From the NCBI GenBank assembly GCA_002478505.1, contig DLOP01000129.1, forward strand, positions 398 to 5,812: DNA of 5,415 nucleotides, read 5' to 3'. The notes beneath the pieces are model-generated. The model had not been told where the DNA came from. It saw nothing but the letters and a program-made list of their open reading frames with translations, and made no database searches. This DNA is from Lachnospiraceae bacterium UBA7481 (GTDB lineage Bacteria; Bacillota; Clostridia; Lachnospirales; Lachnospiraceae). A program made the translations under genes and the position numbers. Numbering within the stretch: the stretch's first letter is position 1; every line of letters begins with the position of its first letter. Below are positions 1 to 5,415 of this stretch, one piece after another.

Positions 1-293
1 ATCTTCCGCCTGCAAAGTACAATGTGGGAGTACAGGTGCGCAACAGTCTGATCTCCAGCGGAAGCATAATCAACGGAGAAGTTGAAAACTCAGTCATTTT
101 CAAGAAGGTATTTGTAGGGAATAACTGTACTATAAAAAATTCTATCATCTTAAATGATGTATATATTGGGGATAATACGCATATTGAAAACTGCATCGTG
201 GAGAGCCGTGATACAATACGTGCCAATTCATTCCACAAAGGAGAGGACGGAATCAAGGTAGTAGTAGAGAAGAACGAACGATATGTCATCTAA
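1..293 (+). CDS. glgD: GlgD-type glucose-1-phosphate adenylyltransferase subunit, C-terminal part (5' end outside window)
   Basis: An open frame enters from the left edge (first whole codon at 3) and ends at TAA 291-293, giving the last 96 residues. The visible part is a left-handed beta-helix of hexapeptide-like repeats (NSLISSGSIING, VENSVIFKKVFVG, IKNSIILNDVYIG, IENCIVE), the C-terminal domain of ADP-glucose pyrophosphorylases. It begins LPPAKYNVG, and the PPAKY segment followed by NSLI, together with the short tail after the helix, fits GlgD better than GlgC. In Bacillota, GlgD is the non-catalytic or weakly catalytic partner that forms a heterotetramer with GlgC to make ADP-glucose from glucose-1-phosphate and ATP for glycogen synthesis in the cytoplasm. 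The nucleotidyltransferase domain lies outside the window, so GlgC cannot be fully excluded. A GTG at 24 could be mistaken for a start, but the frame is open upstream and the helix is already under way there. No clear terminator follows, so some read-through into spoVG is possible. Confidence 0.8.
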   Translation, partial: LPPAKYNVGVQVRNSLISSGSIINGEVENSVIFKKVFVGNNCTIKNSIILNDVYIGDNTHIENCIVESRDTIRANSFHKGEDGIKVVVEKNERYVI

Positions 294-321
294 AGACGAA
301 TCATCAAAAATGGTATATCAT

Positions 322-336
322 AAGATGGTTCATCTT
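322..336. repeat. short inverted repeat in the spoVG 5' region
   Basis: AAGATG (322-327) and CATCTT (331-336) are perfect 6-bp arms around GTT. The repeat ends 7 bases before the AAGGGGG ribosome binding site of spoVG. In RNA it would be a weak hairpin with a 3-base loop; in DNA it could be a small operator. It is followed by only three T residues counting the last two of the arm, so I do not call it a terminator. It is short enough to be chance in an AT-rich gap. Confidence 0.3.
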
Positions 337-359
337 TGGCAGTAAGGGGGTAAGCGGGT

Positions 360-623
360 ATGACAATAACTGATGTTAGGGTTCGCAAAGTTGAAAGAGA
401 AGGAAAGATGAAAGCCGTTGCTTCTATCACAATTGAGGGCGTGTTTGTAGTGCACGACATCAAGATCATTGAAGGAGACAGGGGATTATTTATCGCTATG
501 CCTAGCAAGCAGGCGCAGGATGGTACTTATCGGGATATTGCTCATCCGATTACCACAGAGACCAGAGAGATGATACAAAACATGGTAATAAGTAAGTACA
601 ATGAAGCGTCGGCAGAAGAGTAA
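360..623 (+). CDS. spoVG: Septation/sporulation regulator SpoVG
   Basis: This gene encodes 87 residues, close to the family's usual 85-100, and matches SpoVG along its whole length. Recognisable blocks are TDVRVRKV (4-11), the ASITIEGVFVVHDIKIIEG strand region (21-39), GLFIAMPSK (42-50), DGTYRDIAHPI (54-64) and the C-terminal helix with TRE.IQ (68-73). SpoVG is a small dimeric nucleic-acid-binding protein that affects asymmetric septation and cortex formation in Bacillus and acts as a global regulator in other Bacillota. AAGGGGG at 344-350 lies 9 bases before the ATG and supports this start. It sits 66 bases after glgD and is closed off from pth by a terminator at 689-720. In B. subtilis spoVG is followed by glmU and prs; here it is followed by pth. 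The acidic tail (SAEE) is shorter than in B. subtilis. The identification is firm; the exact regulatory role in this organism is not known from sequence. Confidence 0.96.
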   Translation: MTITDVRVRKVEREGKMKAVASITIEGVFVVHDIKIIEGDRGLFIAMPSKQAQDGTYRDIAHPITTETREMIQNMVISKYNEASAEE

Positions 624-655
624 AATCACAATCTGTGCAATCACAGATTGTGATT
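624..655. repeat. perfect 14-bp inverted repeat directly after spoVG
   Basis: AATCACAATCTGTG (624-637) and CACAGATTGTGATT (642-655) are exact reverse complements separated by CAAT. The left arm starts on the base right after the spoVG stop codon. In the transcript this would be a stable 14-bp hairpin with a four-base loop. The stem is AT-rich (5 of 14 pairs are G-C) and is followed by GCAGATTAGTTTTG rather than an uninterrupted T run, so it is a poor terminator by itself. It could protect the spoVG mRNA 3' end or act together with the stronger terminator downstream. It is also a possible protein-binding palindrome. Confidence 0.8.
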
Positions 656-688
656 GCAGATTAGTTTTGCCGGAGCAATGAAACACAG

Positions 689-720
689 AAGGGGTTGCCG
701 GATTGGCAGCCCTTTCTTTT
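689..720 (+). terminator. Rho-independent terminator of spoVG
   Basis: AAGGGGTTGCC (689-699) pairs with GGCAGCCCTTT (705-715) over 11 positions, two of them G-U, around a 5-base loop (GGATT). The stem is followed by CTTTT, so the U tract after the stem reads UUUCUUUU. This is a standard intrinsic terminator. It separates the spoVG transcript from the pth-mfd transcript and explains why a fresh promoter appears 25 bases further on. Confidence 0.85.
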
Positions 721-744
721 ATGCGATTCTGGGGAAATTATTTA

Positions 745-773
745 TAGATAAACCGTTCGGTTTATGCTAATAT
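745..773 (+). promoter_or_regulatory. predicted extended -10 promoter for pth-mfd
   Basis: TAATAT at 768-773 is preceded by TG at 765-766, forming an extended -10 element. TAGATA at 745-750 matches the -35 consensus at 4 of 6 positions with a 17-base spacer. Transcription would start near 780, giving a leader of about 95 bases before pth. The promoter lies just behind the spoVG terminator and ahead of two same-strand genes, which is where one is needed. The weak -35 is the usual partner of an extended -10. The call is by eye. Confidence 0.6.
748..765. promoter_or_regulatory. palindrome in the pth-mfd promoter spacer, possible repressor operator
   Basis: ATAAACCG (748-755) and CGGTTTAT (758-765) are exact reverse complements around a central TT, making an 18-base site. 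It fills the gap between the predicted -35 (745-750) and -10 (768-773), overlapping the -35 and the TG of the extended -10. A dimeric protein bound here should block RNA polymerase. The form, an ACCG..CGGT core in a short-spaced palindrome, resembles operators of TetR-family repressors, but no such regulator is encoded in the window. The symmetry is seen directly; the regulatory role is inferred. Confidence 0.5.
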
Positions 774-807
774 AAATAAAGTACAAACGCCCCATAAATG
801 GTATGGG

Positions 808-855
808 ACAATGCCTGCGGCATAGCGCCAAAACGCATTAAGATCCGCAGATTGT
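808..855 (+). other. foldable leader of pth with competing hairpins
   Basis: ACAAT (808-812) plus CTGCGG (815-820) can pair with CCGCAG (845-850) plus ATTGT (851-855), an 11-bp stem with a 2-base bulge. The same left strand can instead form a local hairpin, ATGCC (811-815) with GGCAT (819-823). These two folds exclude one another. A second GGCAT (861-865) touches the pth ribosome binding site and could also capture ATGCC. No known riboswitch or T-box motif is recognisable. Regulation is a possibility only. Confidence 0.35.
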
Positions 856-865
856 GGAAAGGCAT

Positions 866-870
866 GAGGA
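866..870 (+). promoter_or_regulatory. ribosome binding site deciding the pth start
   Basis: GAGGA lies 5 bases before ATG 876. In-frame ATGs at 798 and 864 would give longer proteins, but 798 has no Shine-Dalgarno sequence and 864 has GGAAAGG only one base away, too close. Starting at 876 puts the conserved IIAGLGNPG motif at the N terminus as in other Pth proteins. Confidence 0.7.
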
Positions 871-875
871 TTAGT

Positions 876-1445
876 ATGTATATCATAGCAGGCCTGGGGA
901 ATCCGGGCAATCAGTATCGTAATACAAGACATAACGTGGGATTTGCAGCGGTTGATTGCCTTGCAGATCGGTATCAGATCGATATCGGCGAGGTCAAGCA
1001 TAAGGCGTTATCCGGCAAAGGAAGGATCGGCAGTGAACGGGTGGTCCTTGTAAAGCCTATGACATTCATGAATCTGAGCGGGGAAGCGATACGTCAGATC
1101 ACGGATTATTATAAGATCGACGTGACAGAGGAGCTGATCGTGATCTATGACGATATTGATCTGCCGCCGGGGCAGCTTCGGGTGCGGAAGAAAGGAAGTG
1201 CAGGCGGACATAACGGGATCAAGAATATCATTGCGCAGCTTGGTACGGAGGAATTTAAGCGGATCAGGATCGGCGTAGGCGAGAAGCCAAAAGGGTATGA
1301 TCTGGCGGATTATGTGCTGGGACGTTTTTCCAAAGAAGAAAGCGTGCTGATGGAGGAAAGCTGTCAGCGGGCAGCGGAGGCGGTATGCATGATCATGGAG
1401 CAGGACATTGACGCCGCAATGAATGCATATAATAAAAAAGTCTGA
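876..1445 (+). CDS. pth: Peptidyl-tRNA hydrolase
   Basis: The 189-residue product has the usual length and all signature blocks of bacterial Pth: GLGNPG (6-11), TRHNVGF (17-23) with the catalytic His19, KPMTFMNLSG (60-69) with the substrate-contacting Asn66, YDDIDLPPG (91-99) with Asp92 matching the catalytic Asp of E. coli Pth, and GSAGGHNGIKN (107-117) with Asn113. The enzyme cleaves the ester bond of peptidyl-tRNAs that fall off the ribosome, recycling tRNA in the cytoplasm; it is normally essential. The B. subtilis gene is also called spoVC. The start at 876 is chosen over in-frame ATGs at 798 and 864 because it alone has a well-spaced ribosome binding site and needs no N-terminal extension. 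mfd follows after 41 bases with no terminator, so the two are probably co-transcribed from the promoter at 745-773. All key residues are intact. Confidence 0.97.
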   Translation: MYIIAGLGNPGNQYRNTRHNVGFAAVDCLADRYQIDIGEVKHKALSGKGRIGSERVVLVKPMTFMNLSGEAIRQITDYYKIDVTEELIVIYDDIDLPPGQLRVRKKGSAGGHNGIKNIIAQLGTEEFKRIRIGVGEKPKGYDLADYVLGRFSKEESVLMEESCQRAAEAVCMIMEQDIDAAMNAYNKKV

Positions 1446-1486
1446 TGAATGAGACATAAAAAACAGTCGTAGCTTGGAGGCGAACC

Positions 1487-4400
1487 ATGGAATTGCTTCA
1501 TTTTCCGCTGCAGGGTGCGGAATGGTATCTGCGTATGCAGGAACAATTGCATAATGACCGCGTTCGTATTGCGGTAGGCGGCTGCGTTGATGCGCAGAAG
1601 CTCCATCTGATTTCTGCATGCAACACACCGTTTCAGACAGGGCTTATCATTACCTACAGCGAGCTGCGGGCCAGGGAGATCTATGAGGAGTATCGCTTCT
1701 ATGATAAGAATGTCTATCTGTATCCGGCAAAGGATCTGATCTTTTATCAGGCGGATGTGAACGGCAAGCAGATGGTGATTGACAGGATGCGGGTATTCAG
1801 GGCAATCCTTTCCGGTGAACAGATGGTGATCGTTACCACATTTGATGCGCTGATGGAGCCGGTTCTGCCCAGGGAAGTGCTGGAGAATCATGTCATTACC
1901 ATAGTAAAGGGCGGTATCGTGGAAGAGAAGGCAGTTGCGCTCAAACTGACCGCCATGGGATATGAGCGAAATTATCAGGTAGAGGGTCCCGGACAATTTT
2001 CTATCCGTGGCGGTATTATTGATATCTTTGATTTGACCCAGGAGAATCCCTGCCGTATCGAGCTGTGGGGAGATGAGGTGGATTCGATCAGAAGTTTTGA
2101 CGTATTAAGCCAACGCTCCATAGAAACACTGGATGAGATCGCGATCTATGCTGCGACGGAGATGATTCTTTCGGGTACGCAGAAGGCAGAGGGTTTTCAT
2201 AAGATCGAAGCAGATGCTAAAAAGGTGATGGAGCGTTACAGGACTGAGTTTAAGACGGAGGAAGCGCATCGGATCAGCCTTTTGTTGAAGGATCTGGAGC
2301 ATCAGCTTCTGGAGATGGACCAGATGACCAATCTGGAAGGGTATATCCATTATTTTTATCCGGATACGATCACGTTTTTAAAGCTGTTTGATAAGAAGCA
2401 GCTCTGTGTTTATCTGGATGAGCCGGCACGGATAAAAGAACATGCGGCGGCAGTAGAGCTTGAGTTTCGTGAGAGCATGATGCACCGTCTGGAAAAGGGA
2501 TATATCCTGCCCGGACAGATGAATATCCTGAGGGGAGCGGAGGAGACGGCTGCAGAGCTTTCCGGAAGACGAAGTATTTCATTTTATGGGTTGATGGGAA
2601 GTGACGCGCTGTTCAATTATGATGATACTTATACATTAAATACAAGGAGCGTGCCATCTTATCATGGCAGTTTTTCAGGCCTTTTGGAACATCTGACAGG
2701 TCTTAGAAAACAGGGATACCGGGTGGTCATCTTATCTACATCCAGAACCCGTGCGCAGCGTCTTGCGAAGGATATTACGGAAGAAGGCGTGGTTGCAAAC
2801 TATACGGAAAATTGGGAAAAGAAACTGCAGCCGGGAGAGATCGTCACATATTATGGAAGGCTCAGGACGGGATATGAATATCCGGGGCTGAAGTTTACGG
2901 TGATTGCTGAGACGGATATCTTCGGACAGGAGGTTAAAAAGAAGAAAAAGCGTGTGAAATACACCGGCGGAACGAAGATCCGCAGCTTTGACGAGCTGCA
3001 TGTGGGCGACTACGTGATCCATGAGGATTATGGGATCGGCATCTACCGGGGCATTGAGAATATTGAGGTGGCACATGTGCGCAAGGACTATATGAAGATA
3101 GAGTACCGGGATGGCGGTATCCTCTATGTCTTGGCGACTGCACTGGATATCATCCAGTTTTATGCTGACCGCGATGCGAAAGCGCCGAAGCTGAACAAGC
3201 TGAATACCCAGGAATGGAAAAAGACCAAGGCAAAGACAAGGCTTGCTGTCGGTGAGATTGCAAAGGAACTGGTGTCGTTATATTACAGGCGTCAGCAGAA
3301 GACGGGATACTGTTATTCCAAGGATACGGTGTGGCAGAAGGAATTTGAGGAGATGTTTCCTTATGAGGAGACAGAAGACCAGTTAAATGCTATCACGGCG
3401 GCAAAGGACGACATGGAAAGCAGCAAGATCATGGATCGTCTGATCTGTGGGGATGTGGGCTTTGGCAAGACGGAGATTGCGATCAGAGCGGCATTTAAGG
3501 CTGTGCAGGAGGGCAAGCAGGTTGCCTATCTGGTACCTACCACGATCCTTGCGCAGCAGCATTATAATACCTTTCTTGGGCGGATGAAAGAGTATCCGGT
3601 CAGGATAGATATGCTTTCTCGTTTTTGCACGGCGAAAGAGATCCGGACCACGTTATCCGATTTGAAAAAGGGACTGGTGGATATTGTGATCGGAACACAC
3701 CGGCTGCTTTCTAAGGATGTGGAATTTGCAGACCTGGGACTTCTGGTCATCGATGAGGAGCAGCGTTTTGGGGTGTCGCATAAGGAAAAGATAAAACAAA
3801 TGAAGGAAAATGTCGACGTGCTTACCCTGACAGCGACGCCGATTCCAAGAACCCTGCACATGAGCATGATCGGCGTGCGCGATATGAGCGTTTTAGAGGA
3901 GGCGCCGCAGGACCGTCTGCCGATCCAGACGTATGTGATGGAGTACAATGAAGAGATGGTCCGGGAGGCGATCGTACGCGAGCTGGCAAGGAAAGGCCAG
4001 GTGTATTATGTCTTTAACCGTGTGGAAGGGATCGAAGAAATGACGAACAAGATCACAAAGCTGGTTCCGGAAGCAAGGGTCGCATTTGCCCATGGTCAGA
4101 TGAAGGAGACAGAACTGGAAAACATCATGATGGAATTTATCAAACAAAAGATAGATGTTCTTGTTTCTACGACAATTATAGAAACGGGACTGGATATTCC
4201 CAATGTCAATACGATGATCATACATGATTCCGATACGTTTGGTCTCTCGCAGCTTTATCAGCTCCGGGGAAGGGTAGGACGTTCCAATCGGACTTCTTAT
4301 GCGTTTCTGATGTATCGGAAGGATAAGCTGTTAAAGGAAGTTGCAGAGAAAAGGCTGACGGCGATCCGTGATTTTACGGAGCTTGGCAGCGGCTATAAGA

Positions 4401-5038
4401 TCGCCATGCGGGATCTGGAGATCCGGGGGGCGGGAACCTTGCTTGGAAAGCAGCAGCATGGGCATATGCAGGCGGTTGGGTACGACCTGTACTGTAAGAT
4501 GCTGGAGGAAGCGGTCAGAGAGGAGCAGGGATTGGAAAAGGTTTCTGATACCGCAGTCTCCATTGATCTGGATGTGGACGCATATATCCCCCGGGAATAT
4601 ATTGTCAATGAGGTGCAGAAGTTGGATATCTATAAAAGGATCGCATCGGTGCGCAGCGAGGCGGACTGTGATGAGATGCGTGACGAACTGCGCGACCGCT
4701 TTGGCGCAGTGCCCGATCAGGCGGAAAATCTTCTGCGGATCGCCTGGCTTAAGGTGATGGCGGGAGAGCTTTATATTACAGAGATCCGGGGAAAAGCGGG
4801 CAGGGTGCGTGTCATTATGCAGCAGAAGGCTCCGGTTACGATCGAAGAGATTCCGGTACTGCTCAATGAATATGCAGGCGGTCTGAAGATGCAGCCGCAG
4901 GGACTTCCGGAGTTTATCCTGACCTATGAGATCGACGGACTTGTGGAAAAGGATGAAAAGCTTTTATTAGACCAGACGGAACGGCTTCTGCGGAATATGA
5001 GGATGTTGTATCCCGGGCGGAAGGCAGCTGAAATATAA
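1487..5038 (+). CDS. mfd: Transcription-repair coupling factor Mfd
   Basis: The 1183-residue product is full length for Mfd. In order: a UvrB-like N-terminal module (about 1-340) with EGPGQFSIRGGIIDIF (166-181); a middle domain (about 350-480); a lysine-rich linker (484-489); the RNA-polymerase-interacting domain starting near SFDELHVGDYVIH (500-512); two RecG-like translocase lobes with Walker A GDVGFGKTE (655-663), DEEQRFG (756-762), TATPIPRTL (782-790), TTIIETGLDIPN (895-906) and QLRGRVGR (925-932); the TRG motif region (966-1000, with AMRDLEIRGAGTLLG); and the C-terminal autoinhibitory domain (about 1030-1160). Mfd uses ATP to push RNA polymerase off damage and recruits UvrA for nucleotide excision repair; it is also linked to mutagenesis and transcription-replication conflicts. 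TGGAGG (1475-1480) lies 6 bases before ATG 1487. It follows pth by 41 bases; the Bacillus fin gene normally between them is absent. One oddity is Cys714 where related Mfd proteins usually have Arg. The frame is uninterrupted. Confidence 0.98.
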   Translation: MELLHFPLQGAEWYLRMQEQLHNDRVRIAVGGCVDAQKLHLISACNTPFQTGLIITYSELRAREIYEEYRFYDKNVYLYPAKDLIFYQADVNGKQMVIDRMRVFRAILSGEQMVIVTTFDALMEPVLPREVLENHVITIVKGGIVEEKAVALKLTAMGYERNYQVEGPGQFSIRGGIIDIFDLTQENPCRIELWGDEVDSIRSFDVLSQRSIETLDEIAIYAATEMILSGTQKAEGFHKIEADAKKVMERYRTEFKTEEAHRISLLLKDLEHQLLEMDQMTNLEGYIHYFYPDTITFLKLFDKKQLCVYLDEPARIKEHAAAVELEFRESMMHRLEKGYILPGQMNILRGAEETAAELSGRRSISFYGLMGSDALFNYDDTYTLNTRSVPSYHGSFSGLLEHLTGLRKQGYRVVILSTSRTRAQRLAKDITEEGVVANYTENWEKKLQPGEIVTYYGRLRTGYEYPGLKFTVIAETDIFGQEVKKKKKRVKYTGGTKIRSFDELHVGDYVIHEDYGIGIYRGIENIEVAHVRKDYMKIEYRDGGILYVLATALDIIQFYADRDAKAPKLNKLNTQEWKKTKAKTRLAVGEIAKELVSLYYRRQQKTGYCYSKDTVWQKEFEEMFPYEETEDQLNAITAAKDDMESSKIMDRLICGDVGFGKTEIAIRAAFKAVQEGKQVAYLVPTTILAQQHYNTFLGRMKEYPVRIDMLSRFCTAKEIRTTLSDLKKGLVDIVIGTHRLLSKDVEFADLGLLVIDEEQRFGVSHKEKIKQMKENVDVLTLTATPIPRTLHMSMIGVRDMSVLEEAPQDRLPIQTYVMEYNEEMVREAIVRELARKGQVYYVFNRVEGIEEMTNKITKLVPEARVAFAHGQMKETELENIMMEFIKQKIDVLVSTTIIETGLDIPNVNTMIIHDSDTFGLSQLYQLRGRVGRSNRTSYAFLMYRKDKLLKEVAEKRLTAIRDFTELGSGYKIAMRDLEIRGAGTLLGKQQHGHMQAVGYDLYCKMLEEAVREEQGLEKVSDTAVSIDLDVDAYIPREYIVNEVQKLDIYKRIASVRSEADCDEMRDELRDRFGAVPDQAENLLRIAWLKVMAGELYITEIRGKAGRVRVIMQQKAPVTIEEIPVLLNEYAGGLKMQPQGLPEFILTYEIDGLVEKDEKLLLDQTERLLRNMRMLYPGRKAAEI

Positions 5039-5082
5039 TATTTCCTGCTGACATGGAAAAAAATAGAAAATATGTAAAATTA

Positions 5083-5112
5083 TTAACGTAATGCTGAAAA
5101 ATATGCTATACT
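5083..5112 (+). promoter_or_regulatory. predicted promoter of the zinc-ribbon gene
   Basis: TATACT (5107-5112) with TG at 5104-5105 forms an extended -10 element, and TTAACG (5083-5088) matches the -35 consensus at 4 of 6 positions with an 18-base spacer. Upstream, 5055-5080 is rich in A and T, as UP elements often are. Transcription would start near 5119, giving a leader of about 80 bases. No convincing terminator follows mfd, so read-through may add to expression. Confidence 0.6.
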
Positions 5113-5155
5113 GAATATATTATACAAGACAGATGATCGAAAACAGACCGGACGG

Positions 5156-5175
5156 AGGCTGTTTCGAGGCAGCCT
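5156..5175 (+). other. leader hairpin before the zinc-ribbon gene
   Basis: AGGCTG (5156-5161) pairs with CAGCCT (5170-5175) around an 8-base loop; one U-G pair could extend the stem inward. It lies between the predicted transcription start and the ribosome binding site at 5190-5195. No T run follows, so it is not a terminator. It might stabilise the transcript or tune translation. The pairing is clear; a function is not shown. Confidence 0.4.
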
Positions 5176-5201
5176 GTTATCAAAAAGGTGGGAGGATAGA
5201 G

Positions 5202-5415
5202 ATGGACGGTATGGATAATATAAAAATTTGTCCTCAATGTGGAGGTAAAGTTAAAAGTACTGCTAAGTTTTGCGGGGAATGCGGATATCGTTTCCCGGCA
5301 GAGGAGACAGTGCAATCGACTGTGGAAACAGGTTCTGTGAATGAGTTGAAGATCCCTGCGCCGCCAGTGATTGAAAGTTTTGTTACACCTATGCCGGAGC
5401 AGCCGGCAAATAACG
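5202..5415 (+). CDS. Zinc-ribbon domain protein, N-terminal part (3' end outside window)
   Basis: An open frame of 71 codons runs from ATG 5202 off the right edge. GGGAGG (5190-5195) lies 6 bases before the ATG, better placed than for the in-frame ATG at 5211. Residues 10-27 form a compact four-cysteine zinc ribbon, CPQC (10-13) and CGEC (24-27) separated by ten residues, with the typical KFCGECGYRF ending. Ribbons of this kind occur at the N terminus of many Clostridia proteins, often ahead of a linker and a membrane segment or an extracytoplasmic domain. After the ribbon the chain is acidic, then rich in proline (IPAPPVIESFVTPMPEQPA, 51-69), consistent with a flexible linker; no membrane segment or signal peptide is visible yet. 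The early codons are richer in A and T than those of mfd. It has its own promoter (5083-5112), so it is probably separate from the pth-mfd unit. Function unknown; the decisive C-terminal part is missing. Confidence 0.85.
   Translation, partial: MDGMDNIKICPQCGGKVKSTAKFCGECGYRFPAEETVQSTVETGSVNELKIPAPPVIESFVTPMPEQPANN

Noticed and set aside
634..646. TGTG...TCACA core in the spoVG downstream repeat as a CRP-type binding site.
   Set aside because: The half-sites are too close together (TGTG-CAA-TCACA), and the longer perfect 14-bp symmetry explains the match.
798..875. N-terminal extension of Pth from ATG 798 (26 extra residues).
   Set aside because: There is no ribosome binding site before 798, Pth proteins start right at the IIAGLGNPG strand, and the segment coincides with a foldable leader.
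1446..1486. pth-mfd gap searched for a terminator, promoter or a small fin-like gene.
   Set aside because: The 41 bases hold only the mfd ribosome binding site and an A-run; there is no stem or open frame of useful size.
1008..1996. Two long overlapping antisense open frames (1008-1628 and 1364-1996, each over 200 codons) opposite pth and the start of mfd.
   Set aside because: They lie opposite genes with firm family matches, their translations show no recognisable domain, and neither has a convincing ribosome binding site. They arise from codon bias of the real genes.
2935..2952. A-rich run in mfd (AAAAAGAAGAAAAAG) as a possible programmed frameshift site.
   Set aside because: The in-frame heptamer is G AAA AAG rather than A AAA AAG, the encoded lysine-rich linker is plausible in Mfd, and the reading frame continues through all later domains.
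4368..4757. A 129-codon + strand frame inside mfd.
   Set aside because: It overlaps the conserved TRG and C-terminal region of Mfd in another frame, and the product is Arg/Ser/Cys-rich without any family resemblance.
5025..5048. Inverted repeat AAATAT-A-ATATTT over the mfd stop codon, with GCAG and CTGC outside, as a terminator.
   Set aside because: The core pairs are all A-T with an impossible one-base loop at full pairing, the outer pairs need an internal loop, and no U tract follows.

Overview
The window looks like a stretch of chromosome from a Gram-positive, spore-forming Clostridia species, most likely of the family Lachnospiraceae. The grounds are strong GGAGG-type ribosome binding sites, a SpoVG homologue, a GlgD-type glycogen gene beside it, and protein sequences of Bacillota type throughout. 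The family assignment rests on remembered gene order and sequence style, not on a database search.

All genes run on the + strand. Positions 1-293 hold the 3' end of glgD (glycogen synthesis). After a 66-base gap comes a complete spoVG (360-623). A 252-base intergenic region follows. It contains a perfect 14-bp inverted repeat directly behind the spoVG stop codon, a good Rho-independent terminator (689-720), an extended -10 promoter whose spacer is filled by a palindrome (748-765), and a leader of about 95 bases that can fold in competing ways. Next are pth (876-1445, peptidyl-tRNA hydrolase) and mfd (1487-5038, transcription-repair coupling factor), 41 bases apart and probably one transcription unit. 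A 163-base gap (5039-5201) carries a second extended -10 promoter and a leader hairpin. It leads into a zinc-ribbon protein gene (5202 onward) that is cut off by the window end.

The layout is a shortened version of the Bacillus subtilis spoVG-glmU-prs-ctc-pth(spoVC)-fin-mfd-spoVT region. Here spoVG, pth and mfd keep their order, but glmU, prs, ctc and fin are absent between them, and the gene after mfd is not spoVT. Pth recycles peptidyl-tRNA from stalled translation and Mfd removes stalled RNA polymerase at DNA damage, so the pair are both stall-rescue housekeeping functions. SpoVG is a small nucleic-acid-binding regulator.

I see no mobile element, CRISPR array, tRNA, rRNA or novel multi-gene system. 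The protein-coding content is ordinary. The points worth a second look are regulatory: the palindrome inside the pth-mfd promoter, the foldable pth leader, and the unrecognised zinc-ribbon gene with its own promoter.
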